Assembly: GCA_016234155.1 (NCBI GenBank)
Contig: JACRGZ010000066.1
Span: forward strand, 1-13,400
DNA: 13,400 bases
From: Nitrospirota bacterium
GTDB lineage: Bacteria > Nitrospirota > 9FT-COMBO-42-15 > HDB-SIOI813
Direction: 5' to 3'
The notes below the pieces were generated by a model. The model made no database searches and was not told the origin of the DNA. It saw nothing but the letters and a program-made list of their open reading frames with translations. A program made the position numbers and the translations under genes. Below are positions 1-7,226 of this stretch, piece after piece. The number at the start of each line of letters is the position of its first letter. Position 1 is the stretch's first letter.

Positions 1-582
1 ATGTATTCGGCAGTAAAGGTCGGAGGTATTCCTCTTTACCGTTTAGCAAGAAAAGGGAAAGAGATATTAAGGAAACCCCGTGAGGTGCATATAAAGGAGA
101 TAAAACTATTGGACTTTTCCGGTATATTTGCGAGGTTTGATGTCACATGTTCAAAGGGGACATATGTAAGGACGCTGTGTGCGGATATAGGTGATTACCT
201 TGGAGCAGGGGCTCATATGTATACCCTCGAGAGGATAAGATCAGGAGGGTTTTATATCAGAGATGCGATGACCGTAGATGAAGTGGAAAGGTTTAAACTT
301 GCAGGGACACTCAAGTCACGCTTGATAGGCATGGAGCAGGTAACAGGGTGGATGCCCTCTGTCGTGGTAAAAAGACCATGGGACCTATTTATAAAAGACG
401 GGAGACCACTTGACGCCGGGGCTGTTATCGGAATAAAAAGTCAATTTGGCAAGGGAGACAGGGTCGCAATAATGGACAGTGAAGAAAAACTTCTTGCTAT
501 AGGGGCAGCCTTGTGTGAGAGCGCCAGTGTGGCGCAGGGATGCAGCGGTAATGTTTTAAAAGTTGATAAAGTTCTGATATAA
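1..582 (+). CDS. truB: tRNA pseudouridine(55) synthase TruB, 3' part (5' end outside window)
   Basis: TruB converts U55 in the T-loop of tRNAs to pseudouridine in the cytoplasm. The reading frame is open from the first base, and its first residues (MYSAVKVGG, then LYRLARKG) match the internal PPMYSAxK...G..LY..AR.G motif of the family, so the ATG at 1 is an internal codon and not the start. About 110 N-terminal residues, including the catalytic Asp motif, lie outside the window. GTYVRTLCADIGDYLGAGAH (about residues 53-72) is the conserved second half of the catalytic domain. The last 80 or so residues fit the C-terminal PUA-like RNA-binding extension. The stop codon TAA (580-582) lies inside the -10 box of the likely rpsO promoter. 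The order truB-rpsO-pnp is common in bacteria. The family call is secure; only the boundary is limited by the window. Confidence 0.95.
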   Translation: MYSAVKVGGIPLYRLARKGKEILRKPREVHIKEIKLLDFSGIFARFDVTCSKGTYVRTLCADIGDYLGAGAHMYTLERIRSGGFYIRDAMTVDEVERFKLAGTLKSRLIGMEQVTGWMPSVVVKRPWDLFIKDGRPLDAGAVIGIKSQFGKGDRVAIMDSEEKLLAIGAALCESASVAQGCSGNVLKVDKVLI

Positions 583-583
583 T
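555..583 (+). promoter_or_regulatory. Probable rpsO promoter (extended -10) across the truB stop codon
   Basis: A perfect TATAAT lies at 578-583 with TG at 575-576, giving an extended -10 (TGATATAAT). A -35-like TTTAAA (4 of 6 consensus positions) lies at 555-560, 17 bp upstream. Transcription would begin near 590, leaving a leader of about 27 nt before the rpsO ATG at 617, which carries a strong GGAGGGAGG Shine-Dalgarno at 602-610. The -10 overlaps the truB stop codon. Inferred from sequence only. Confidence 0.6.
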
Positions 584-616
584 CATGATTAATTATTGAT
601 TGGAGGGAGGTAAACT

Positions 617-886
617 ATGAGCCTGGAGAAAGAGGACAAACAGAATATTATTAAGGGATACTGTAGGCATCAATCAGATACAGGCTCCCCGGAGGTCCAG
701 ATTGCTATTTTAAGCAGCAGGATATCCTATCTTAACGAGCACTTTAAAACACATGGTAAGGACCATCATTCAAGGAGGGGGCTTTTAAAGATGGTGAATC
801 GGAGGAGGAAACTGCTTCAGTATTTGCAGGGTACAGATCTTAACAGATATAAAGATGTAATCTCAAGGCTTGGATTGAGAAAATAG
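617..886 (+). CDS. rpsO: 30S ribosomal protein S15
   Basis: S15 is a primary 16S rRNA-binding protein that organises the central domain of the small subunit. The 89-residue length is exactly usual for the family. Conserved landmarks are DTGSPEVQ (residues 21-28) and the THGKDHHSRRGLLKMVNRRR stretch (45-64), which carries the rRNA-contacting His, Ser and Arg residues. A strong Shine-Dalgarno ends 6 nt before the ATG. It lies 34 nt after truB and 34 nt before pnp; rpsO-pnp co-transcription is common. In E. coli S15 represses its own mRNA through a leader pseudoknot, but the short leader here shows nothing I can confidently equate with that. The last 17 bases of the gene are duplicated directly after the stop codon. 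Confidence 0.98.
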   Translation: MSLEKEDKQNIIKGYCRHQSDTGSPEVQIAILSSRISYLNEHFKTHGKDHHSRRGLLKMVNRRRKLLQYLQGTDLNRYKDVISRLGLRK

Positions 887-903
887 TTGGATTGAGAAAA
901 TAG
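870..903 (+). repeat. Perfect 17-bp tandem duplication at the rpsO 3' end
   Basis: The 17-mer TTGGATTGAGAAAATAG occurs at 870-886, where it encodes the last residues and stop codon of S15, and again at 887-903 with no mismatch. The second copy is shifted relative to the S15 frame and is non-coding. It makes up half of the rpsO-pnp spacer and sits just before the pnp Shine-Dalgarno (AGGAG, about 905-909). Perfect identity suggests a recent slippage duplication. Confidence 0.95.
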
Positions 904-920
904 AAGGAGAGAAGAAATAG

Positions 921-3035
921 ATGGTAAATAGAGTAGAAACGGAAATAGGCGGGAAGAAACTGTCCTTAGAGACAGGCTGGATGGCTAAACAGGCTGACGG
1001 AGCTGTTGTAGCCAGGTATGCGGATACAGTAGTGCTGTCAACTGCTGTAGCATGTAAAGAGGTGAAGGAGGGTATAGACTTCCTTCCCCTTACTGTAGAC
1101 TATCAGGAAAAGGCATATGCAGTGGGGAGGATCCCAGGCAGTTTTTTCAGGAGAGAGGGGAGACCGACAGAGAGGGAGACCCTGACAAGCAGGCTGATTG
1201 ACAGACCGCTGAGACCCTTATTCCCAAAGGGTTATTATAATGAGACACAGATTATCTCTTCTGTGCTTTCAGCAGACTTTGGTTATTCGACAGACCTTCT
1301 TGGTATAACCTCTGCATCTTCAGCCCTGTATATCTCTCAGATACCTTTTGAGGATCCTGTAGGTGCGGTAAGGGTAGGACGTATAAACGGTGAGTTCATT
1401 ATTAACCCCGGTTTTTGTGAGCTTGATAACAGCGATTTGAACATTGTTGTGGCCGGGACACGCGATGCTGTCATGATGGTAGAGGGCGGGGCGAAGATGG
1501 CGCCGGAGGATGTTGTCCTGCAGGCCATTGACCTTGCACACAGAGAGATACAGAAGTTGATAGACATTCAGATGGATCTGAGGAGATTGGTAGGACGTGA
1601 TAAAATACAGGTGTCGGTTGTGACGTCGGGCATGGACCTTGTGGCGGAAATAGAAAAATTGTGCCTTGATAAGATCCTTGAAGCGTTAATTATTCCCAAC
1701 AAGACGGCACGCCAGGTTACACTGGACATGATAATTGATGAGGCACTGAAGCAGCTTAATCCTGATGGCCAGGAAGGTGACAGAAGCAGGGACATCAGGA
1801 CGAGATTTCACGAGATTGAGAAGAGAGAACTAAGGAAGATGATACTGACAAAAAGGGTGCGGGCGGATGGAAGGGGCCCGGCGGATATAAGACCTATCAC
1901 CTGTGAGGTCGGTATCCTCCCGAGGACCCATGGGTCTGCCCTCTTTACGAGGGGTGAGACGCAGAGTCTTGCGGTTGTAACACTTGGCACTGCCGATGAT
2001 GAACAGTTTGTTGAGGCGCTTGAAGGAGAGTCGACGAAGACATTTATGCTCCATTATAATTTTCCCCCGTTCAGTGTCGGCGAGGCGCGGCCGCTTCGCG
2101 GGCCTGGAAGAAGAGAGGTCGGGCATGGGGCGCTTGCCGAGCGGGCAATTAAGCCTGTAATTCCGGGCAAAGAGGAATTTCCTTATACCCTCCGGATAGT
2201 TTCTGATATCCTCGAATCAAACGGGTCTTCTTCCATGGCTACTGTATGCGGGTCTGCCCTTGCCCTTATGGATGCCGGGGTCCCTATAAAGGCGCCTGTG
2301 GCAGGGATTGCGATGGGGCTGATAAAGGAGGGTGATGAGATAGTAATTCTTTCTGATATATTGGGTCTTGAAGACCACCTCGGTGATATGGACTTTAAGG
2401 TTACAGGAACTGCTGAAGGTATTACGGCAATACAGATGGATATAAAGATTGCCGGCATAACAAATGAGATTATGCGCCGGGCGCTTGAACAGGCCAGGAC
2501 CGGGAGGCTGTATATCCTCGAAAAGATGATCGAGTCTATAGCAGCCCCAAGGGCCGCGCTGTCGGTCCATGCCCCACGCATCTTTACAATGAGGGTTAAG
2601 CCAAGTAGGGTAGGCGTGGTAATCGGACCAGGCGGCAAGGTAATCAGGGGGATTATTGAAAAGACAGGCGTTAAGATTGACATAGATGATTCAGGGTTGA
2701 TTTCTATCGCCTCAACGGATGAAGAGTCTGCAAACAGGGCGATGGAGATGATAGGCAAGATTACTGAGGAGGTTGAGGTGGGAAAGATTTACCTTGGCAA
2801 GGTGAGGAAGGTTGTTGAATTCGGGGCATTTGTGGAGATACTTCCCAATACAGACGGGTTAGTGCATATCTCGCAGCTTGCTGATTACAGGGTCAAAGAT
2901 GTTTACGAGGTGGTTAAGGAAGGTGACGATGTACTCGTAAAGGTTTTAGAGGTGGACAAACAGGGGAAGATACGTCTCAGCAGGAAAGATGCGCTGAGGG
3001 AGAAGGGGATAAAAGACGTGAGAAGTGAGACGTGA
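921..3035 (+). CDS. pnp: Polyribonucleotide nucleotidyltransferase (PNPase)
   Basis: PNPase degrades RNA 3'-to-5' by phosphorolysis, releasing nucleoside diphosphates, and is often part of an RNA degradosome. The 704 residues match the usual length of about 700. Domain order: first RNase PH fold (about 10-145) with the FFRREGRPTERE signature near residue 75, an alpha-helical linker, second RNase PH fold (about 310-550), KH domain around GPGGK (569-573), and S1 domain (about 620-690). In DILGLEDHLGDMD (479-491), D485 and D491 occupy the spacing of E. coli catalytic D486 and D492, so the enzyme should be active. A Shine-Dalgarno (AGGAG) lies about 11 nt before the ATG. The final codons (DVRSET) are written in a 7-bp tandem repeat that runs on into the start of the next gene, so the extreme C-terminus probably derives from the repeat. 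Confidence 0.98.
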   Translation: MVNRVETEIGGKKLSLETGWMAKQADGAVVARYADTVVLSTAVACKEVKEGIDFLPLTVDYQEKAYAVGRIPGSFFRREGRPTERETLTSRLIDRPLRPLFPKGYYNETQIISSVLSADFGYSTDLLGITSASSALYISQIPFEDPVGAVRVGRINGEFIINPGFCELDNSDLNIVVAGTRDAVMMVEGGAKMAPEDVVLQAIDLAHREIQKLIDIQMDLRRLVGRDKIQVSVVTSGMDLVAEIEKLCLDKILEALIIPNKTARQVTLDMIIDEALKQLNPDGQEGDRSRDIRTRFHEIEKRELRKMILTKRVRADGRGPADIRPITCEVGILPRTHGSALFTRGETQSLAVVTLGTADDEQFVEALEGESTKTFMLHYNFPPFSVGEARPLRGPGRREVGHGALAERAIKPVIPGKEEFPYTLRIVSDILESNGSSSMATVCGSALALMDAGVPIKAPVAGIAMGLIKEGDEIVILSDILGLEDHLGDMDFKVTGTAEGITAIQMDIKIAGITNEIMRRALEQARTGRLYILEKMIESIAAPRAALSVHAPRIFTMRVKPSRVGVVIGPGGKVIRGIIEKTGVKIDIDDSGLISIASTDEESANRAMEMIGKITEEVEVGKIYLGKVRKVVEFGAFVEILPNTDGLVHISQLADYRVKDVYEVVKEGDDVLVKVLEVDKQGKIRLSRKDALREKGIKDVRSET

Positions 3036-3042
3036 GACGTGA
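3015..3042 (+). repeat. 7-bp tandem repeat, four units, spanning pnp stop and next start
   Basis: Four consecutive heptamers lie at 3015-3021, 3022-3028, 3029-3035 and 3036-3042. Units 1, 3 and 4 are GACGTGA and unit 2 is GAAGTGA. The array supplies the pnp stop TGA (3033-3035) and the GTG start (3039-3041) of the M16 peptidase. It also takes the place where a Shine-Dalgarno would be expected, since no clear one is visible directly upstream of 3039. Confidence 0.9.
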
Positions 3043-4307
3043 AAGATATATCCTTTCGCAGGGAATACCTTGACAATGGCATAAGGGTGGTTGCGGAACG
3101 TGTACCGTCTGTAAAATCAGTCTCTCTCGGCATCTGGGTTGGTGTCGGTTCAAGGGATGAGACGGATGATGAAGGTGGTATCTCCCATTTTATAGAGCAT
3201 ATGTTCTTTAAGGGCACTACCCACCGCAGCGCACATGATATCGCCTTAGAGATAGATTCATTAGGCGGTGAATTGAATGCATTTACCACACGTGAAACAA
3301 CCACATTTTATGTAAAAACCCTCGATGAACACATATCCAGGGGTGTTGAGATCATATCAGATATATTTCTCCACTCTTCCTTCGGTAAAAAGGAGATAGA
3401 AAAGGAAAAGCAGGTAATCCTCGAAGAGTTAAAAATGGTGGAGGATGACCCTGAGGACTATATTCACGATATGCACTCAACCCTTGTGTGGGATGGAAAC
3501 CCGCTTGCCCGTCCTATACTTGGCAGTGTTGAGACAGTCCATAACATGAACCGTGATGCAATGTTTGAATATATCGGACTTCACTATCATCCGGAGAATA
3601 TTGTTATATCAGGGGCAGGTAATTTTGATTTTTCCGCGCTGTTAAGGATTTTAAATAAAAATATCGGTAAGTTTAAGAGTAAATACTCTGTTAACAAAAG
3701 GGTTACGCCTGTACTCAAAGGCGGGGTCATGATAAAGAAAAAGGGTATTGAGCAGGTCCATTTTTGTCTCGGCGCACTGGGGTTGCCGCAAAACGACAGG
3801 AATAGATATGTCCTATATGCACTCAATGCTATTTTGGGCAGCAGCATGAGCTCCCGGCTCTTTCAGGAGGTGCGGGAAAAACGCGGACTTGTCTACTCGA
3901 TTTATTCCTATATCTCCTCATTTATTGATGCCGGTCTCTTTAATATATATGCAGGCACCGGCAGAGATGCCCTCCACGTTGTCCTGGGTCTTATAATAAA
4001 AGAAATACGCCTGATCAAGAGAAATGGCATTACAGTCAAGGAGATGAAGAGGGTAAAAAACCAGATGAAAGGAAATCTCATGTTAGGGCTTGAGAGTACC
4101 AGCAACCGCATGAGCCGGCTTGCGCGTGACGAGATATATCTTGGCAAATACTTCTCCCCTGATGCGATAATAGGAGAAATAGACAAGATAACACCATCCA
4201 GGATTCAGGCCCTGGCCAATGCCCTTTTTAAATCTGAATACCTATCGCTTGCCATCCTTGGACCGGTGGGAAAGGATATAGTGTCAGAGGACATTTTAAG
4301 GGTTTAA
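3039..4307 (+). CDS. M16 family zinc metallopeptidase (mitochondrial processing peptidase-like)
   Basis: This is an M16B-type processing peptidase of 422 residues, the usual size for a bacterial MPP-like protein next to pnp. The inverted zinc motif HFIEH is at residues 50-54 (H50 and H54 as metal ligands, E53 as catalytic base), and the third ligand is probably E130 in EELKMVEDD, the 76-residue spacing typical of the family. The C-terminal half carries the RGLVYSIYSY segment, part of the conserved R/Y substrate-binding region. No signal peptide is seen, so a cytoplasmic site is likely; the natural substrate is unknown. The GTG start is chosen because the protein then begins like its relatives (a short lead, then LDNGIRVVAERVPSVKSVSL). 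It starts 3 nt after the pnp stop, and with no clear Shine-Dalgarno its translation is probably coupled to pnp. The next gene begins 1 nt after its stop. Confidence 0.93.
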   Translation: MKDISFRREYLDNGIRVVAERVPSVKSVSLGIWVGVGSRDETDDEGGISHFIEHMFFKGTTHRSAHDIALEIDSLGGELNAFTTRETTTFYVKTLDEHISRGVEIISDIFLHSSFGKKEIEKEKQVILEELKMVEDDPEDYIHDMHSTLVWDGNPLARPILGSVETVHNMNRDAMFEYIGLHYHPENIVISGAGNFDFSALLRILNKNIGKFKSKYSVNKRVTPVLKGGVMIKKKGIEQVHFCLGALGLPQNDRNRYVLYALNAILGSSMSSRLFQEVREKRGLVYSIYSYISSFIDAGLFNIYAGTGRDALHVVLGLIIKEIRLIKRNGITVKEMKRVKNQMKGNLMLGLESTSNRMSRLARDEIYLGKYFSPDAIIGEIDKITPSRIQALANALFKSEYLSLAILGPVGKDIVSEDILRV

Positions 4308-4308
4308 G

Positions 4309-6708
4309 ATGATATTATCTTTTATAGTTACGTTTTTTCTGGTTATTTTCTCTCTCTTCTTGCCATCTTTTGCGGCAGATGGTATCCCTTACAGTATGCA
4401 AGGCCCTGGTGTTCCAGGGACGCTGGGTATGCCTGGCATGCAAGGTATTTCACCCCTCCCCTCTATCCAGTCGCCGTTTGATGGCCAGAGGGGGAAGAAT
4501 ATAATAACAGAGGAAAAAGGGGAGAGCGGCATTGAAAGGCCCCCTGCAGTGAAATATCCTTCCGACAAAGGGCATCAACCCGGTTATACGGCAGGGCCCT
4601 CAGATTTTGAGAGATATCTGTCTCAAAAGCTTGATATAACAGCGGCTCAATTTGAGATACTGAAATCTCAACCAGGCATAAAATATTCCATCACACCTGT
4701 TATTCCACTGCCCCCCGGACATGCAATGTTTTACATAAGTCACGAGTTGGGTGGTGGTTTTATTGTTGGAACCGCAGAAGCCCTCTCCAACGGTTTTAAG
4801 GCAGCCGGCATAAAAAGTCCCCTCTACGTGTCTACAGAGATAAAACAGTTTGGTTATAACCTTTTTGATCAGCCTCCATCAACCTTTGAGCCGGTTGACA
4901 ATGTACCGGTTGGGCCTGATTACATGTTAGGCCCCGGTGATGAGGTCAGGATAGCAATCTGGGGTAAGGTCAATGCCGAATACAGGTACAATATAGATAA
5001 GGATGGTAATATAAACCTACCTACAGTAGGGGTACTCCCGCTTGCCGGTCTCACATTACAGGAAGGGAAGTCCCTCATAGAAAAGGAGTTCAGCAGATAC
5101 TATACGGATCTCAAGATAAATGTCAGCTTGGGGAGTTTAAGGAGTATGCGTGTCTTTGTCGTTGGTAATGTCAATAAGCCTGGAAGTTATACCCTTTCTT
5201 CCTTTTCTACGATAATCAATGCACTCTTTGCCGCCGGCGGCCCGGCTAAGGTAGGTTCAATGCGGGATATACAGCTCAAGAGAAACGGGAAGACCGTTGT
5301 CTCGCTGGACCTCTACGATTTTTTATTGCAAGGTGATAAAACAAAGGATGTAAGGCTTATGCCTGAGGATGTGGTTTTTATCCCTCCAGTTGGGGTTCTC
5401 GTCGGTATAGCCGGGAATGTGAAGGTCCCTGCTATATATGAGTTAAAAGGGGAGACAAGACTCCTCGACCTTATTAATATGGCCGGCGGGACAAACAGTA
5501 TTACCTTTAAGAACCGTGCACAGATATTAAGGATTGAAGATGGGAAAGAGCAGGTATTACTTGAAATAGGACTGCCGGAGGCGGGTAAAGATGGGGGAAA
5601 TAATGTTCCTTTAAAAGACGGAGATCTCGTAAAAATATTCCCGGTATCACAGATTGTGGAAAAGGTTGTTCACATTACAGGGGCGGTAAAATTACCGGGC
5701 ACCTACGGTTTCAGGGATGGGATGACAGTGAAAGACATCCTGACTTATTCAGGCGGCCTTCTCAGATATGCAAACAGAGAGGAGGCTGAATTAACCAGGG
5801 TTTATATACTACCTGAAGGTCCCAAAACAGAGAGGATTAATGTGAGTCTGCAAAAGGCCATTGATGGTGACCCGAAGCATGATATCCGGCTGAAGGAGGA
5901 TGACTATATATTTATAAGGACAGTCCCTGAATGGGAGCTGTACAGGACTGTTGTTTTATCAGGTGAGGTAAAGTTTCCGGGCACATACACTATCAATAAG
6001 GGTGAGACCATGTCATCTTTGATAGAGAGGTCAGGCGGCTATACTGATAAGGCATATCTTAAAGGCGCTGTATTTACCAGAGAGTCAGTAAGGGCGCTTC
6101 AGCAGATACAATTAGATGAGTCAATAAGCAGGTTAGAGCAGGAGATGTTATCACAATCTGCACGGACGATTGAAACGGCATTAAGCCCGGAAGAGGCACA
6201 GCAGCAGAAGGCAGTGGTGGAACAGAGAAAAAACCTTATAGCAAAGATGCGGGCTGCAAAGGCTAAAGGGGCTGTCAGCATTAAATTGGAAGATATTAAG
6301 AAATTTACAAACTCTCCATATAATATTCCGCTTGAAGATGGTGACACCCTTTATATCCCTGAACGACCGCATCAGGTTCAGGTAATGGGCGCTGTCTACA
6401 ATCCTACGGCCTTTGTATATAATCCCGATTGGACGGTTTCATCTTATGTTAAGAAGGCAGGAGGGCTTACCAGGAATGCTGAGGATGATGATATTTATAT
6501 CCTTAAGATGGACGGCACGGCTATTTCTAAGCGAGACTGGGGCGGACTCTTCAACTATAGGTTGAGATATTCAACCCTTGATCCCGGGGATACTATTGTT
6601 GTCCCTGAGAAGATAGAACGGATTGTCTGGTTGAGGGAGATAAAGGACCTCACCCAGATTTTATACCAGATAGCAGTTACCGCAGGAGTCCTGATACTAG
6701 CCTTTTAG
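4309..6708 (+). CDS. Secreted polysaccharide-export protein with multiple SLBB domains
   Basis: This is a likely outer-membrane or periplasmic component of exopolysaccharide or capsule export, related to the Wza family but larger (799 residues). An N-terminal signal peptide (about 1-22, hydrophobic core then PSFA/ADG) has no lipobox cysteine, so signal peptidase I cleavage is expected, unlike the Wza lipoprotein. A Pro/Gly/Met-rich stretch (about 25-60) follows. The Poly_export domain begins at about 200 (YMLGPGDEVRIAIWG). Five SLBB-like repeats start near 280, 365, 453, 548 and 689, each with a V.G.V..PG.Y core and ending in a GG turn. A charged, Gln-rich, coiled-coil-like insert (about 595-655) lies between repeats 4 and 5. 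The C-terminus is hydrophobic (about 783-799). It begins 1 nt after the M16 stop, so co-transcription is likely. No polymerase, Wzc-like kinase or flippase of a classical export locus adjoins it, so its polymer is unknown. Confidence 0.9.
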   Translation: MILSFIVTFFLVIFSLFLPSFAADGIPYSMQGPGVPGTLGMPGMQGISPLPSIQSPFDGQRGKNIITEEKGESGIERPPAVKYPSDKGHQPGYTAGPSDFERYLSQKLDITAAQFEILKSQPGIKYSITPVIPLPPGHAMFYISHELGGGFIVGTAEALSNGFKAAGIKSPLYVSTEIKQFGYNLFDQPPSTFEPVDNVPVGPDYMLGPGDEVRIAIWGKVNAEYRYNIDKDGNINLPTVGVLPLAGLTLQEGKSLIEKEFSRYYTDLKINVSLGSLRSMRVFVVGNVNKPGSYTLSSFSTIINALFAAGGPAKVGSMRDIQLKRNGKTVVSLDLYDFLLQGDKTKDVRLMPEDVVFIPPVGVLVGIAGNVKVPAIYELKGETRLLDLINMAGGTNSITFKNRAQILRIEDGKEQVLLEIGLPEAGKDGGNNVPLKDGDLVKIFPVSQIVEKVVHITGAVKLPGTYGFRDGMTVKDILTYSGGLLRYANREEAELTRVYILPEGPKTERINVSLQKAIDGDPKHDIRLKEDDYIFIRTVPEWELYRTVVLSGEVKFPGTYTINKGETMSSLIERSGGYTDKAYLKGAVFTRESVRALQQIQLDESISRLEQEMLSQSARTIETALSPEEAQQQKAVVEQRKNLIAKMRAAKAKGAVSIKLEDIKKFTNSPYNIPLEDGDTLYIPERPHQVQVMGAVYNPTAFVYNPDWTVSSYVKKAGGLTRNAEDDDIYILKMDGTAISKRDWGGLFNYRLRYSTLDPGDTIVVPEKIERIVWLREIKDLTQILYQIAVTAGVLILAF

Positions 6709-6728
6709 GATGAACCTATTTAAATTAT

Positions 6729-6802
6729 TGGCTGGGGGACGAGGGGTCGAACCTCGATAGACAGATCCAGAGTCTGTCGTCCTGCCATTAGACGATCCCC
6801 CA
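6729..6802 (-). tRNA. tRNA-Gln (anticodon CTG), CCA encoded
   Basis: On the minus strand a complete cloverleaf can be folded: acceptor TGGGGGA (complement of 6796-6802) pairing with TCCCCCA (6733-6739), D-arm GTCT/GGAC with loop AATGGCA, anticodon stem ACAGA/TCTGT around loop CTCTGGA (6766-6772), 4-nt variable loop, and T-arm CGAGG/CCTCG with loop TTCGACC. The anticodon is CTG, reading CAG (Gln). The U1-A72 end and G73 discriminator match glutamine identity. The 3' CCA is encoded at 6729-6731. The gene is convergent with the SLBB gene, whose stop is only 20 bp away. Its nearest strong promoter signal lies about 190 bp upstream, beyond a hairpin element. Confidence 0.96.
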
Positions 6803-6808
6803 GTTTAC

Positions 6809-6937
6809 CAGTTTACGCTGAAAAATGCCCATCTGCGGCGTCAGGACTCATAATTTGAGCTTCAACGTACAACACAGTACGCCTCAGCTCAAATTATAAG
6901 TCCTTCCTTGCACCTGGGCATTTTTGAGCGTAAACTG
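6809..6937. repeat. 129-bp nested inverted-repeat element next to tRNA-Gln
   Basis: The outer arms are 6809-6831 and 6915-6937 (22 of 23 pairs). The inner arms are 6843-6860 and 6887-6904 (17 of 18 pairs), and a central hairpin CGTAC/GTACG (6866-6870, 6877-6881) has loop AACACA. Short unpaired bulges lie between the arms. The whole unit can form one long hairpin or a cruciform and contains no ORF. The termini read CAGTTTAC...GTAAACTG, and the terminal octamer CAGTTTAC is also duplicated outside the element at 6801-6808, overlapping the tRNA 5' end. The internal phrasing (AAAAATGCCCA, CTGGGCATTTTT) resembles hairpin repeats I associate with Geobacter-like and Nitrospirota genomes, but I cannot confirm that here. 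No target-site duplication is visible. Confidence 0.9.
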
Positions 6938-6995
6938 AATACCTGCTGAAAAAGGCGTTTTCCAGATAATATCTGATACCGACTTTACAGAAAAA

Positions 6996-7004
6996 ATTAT
7001 ACCA
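6996..7004 (-). promoter_or_regulatory. Perfect extended -10 promoter facing tRNA-Gln
   Basis: The minus strand reads TGGTATAAT: a full TATAAT (6996-7001) with the TGN extension. Initiation would be near 6989, directed towards tRNA-Gln about 190 bp away. The -35 region at the usual distance (about 7019-7024) is weak. A perfect TTGACA lies only 3 bp upstream of the TATAAT and so cannot serve as its -35. A 6-bp dyad with one central base (CAGATA-A-TATCTG, 6963-6975) lies just downstream of the presumed start point and could be an operator. Inferred from sequence only. Confidence 0.5.
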
Positions 7005-7036
7005 TGTCAAGTTAAGGAATAAGAAGTCTGTGATTC

Positions 7037-7064
7037 AGACAGTAGACAGTAGACAGTAGACAGT
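7037..7064. repeat. Four perfect copies of the heptamer AGACAGT
   Basis: Identical 7-bp units lie at 7037-7043, 7044-7050, 7051-7057 and 7058-7064. The array is framed by the inverted pair ATTCAGAC (7033-7040) and GTCTGAAT (7073-7080), so it can form a hairpin. No coding sequence or recognised binding site is visible. It has the same unit length and copy number as the array at the pnp/M16 junction. Confidence 0.95.
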
Positions 7065-7084
7065 AGTCTATAGTCTGAATTGCT

Positions 7085-7214
7085 GAGGCTCTTGCAAAAG
7101 TCTATGTCATCCCCGAAATCTTCTATCGGGGATATGATTTTCTGTAATAAAACACTATATTCCCGCTTAAACCATGCGGGAATGACAACATTTTTATACT
7201 TTTGCAAGAGCCTC
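7085..7214. mobile_element. 130-bp MITE-like element with 17-bp perfect terminal inverted repeats
   Basis: The ends GAGGCTCTTGCAAAAGT (7085-7101) and its exact reverse complement (7198-7214) form a 17-bp perfect terminal inverted repeat. TGCT lies directly outside both ends (7081-7084 and 7215-7218), as expected of a 4-bp target-site duplication. Inside are two further hairpins: ATCCCCGA/TCGGGGAT (7109-7116, 7126-7133) and ATTCCCGC/GCGGGAAT (7159-7166, 7176-7183). There is no room for a transposase, so it would depend on one elsewhere in the genome. The family is not recognised. A minus-strand ORF running through it is judged spurious. Confidence 0.8.
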
Positions 7215-7226
7215 TGCTGATAAGGA

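Noticed and set aside
2183..2758. 191-residue open frame on the minus strand inside pnp
   Set aside because: It is wholly antisense to conserved RNase PH, KH and linker codons of pnp and its Ser/Ile-rich sequence looks like a frame shadow.
6801..6816. CAGTTTAC doubled at the left end of the nested hairpin, considered as a target-site duplication
   Set aside because: The right flank (6938-6945) does not match, so it duplicates only the element's end.
7001..7012. Perfect TTGACA on the minus strand next to TATAAT
   Set aside because: Spacing to the TATAAT is only 3 bp, so the two cannot be a -35/-10 pair; only the extended -10 was kept.
7037..7064. Short regular repeats considered as a CRISPR array
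   Set aside because: The units are 7 bp, directly abutting and without spacers; no cas genes are present.
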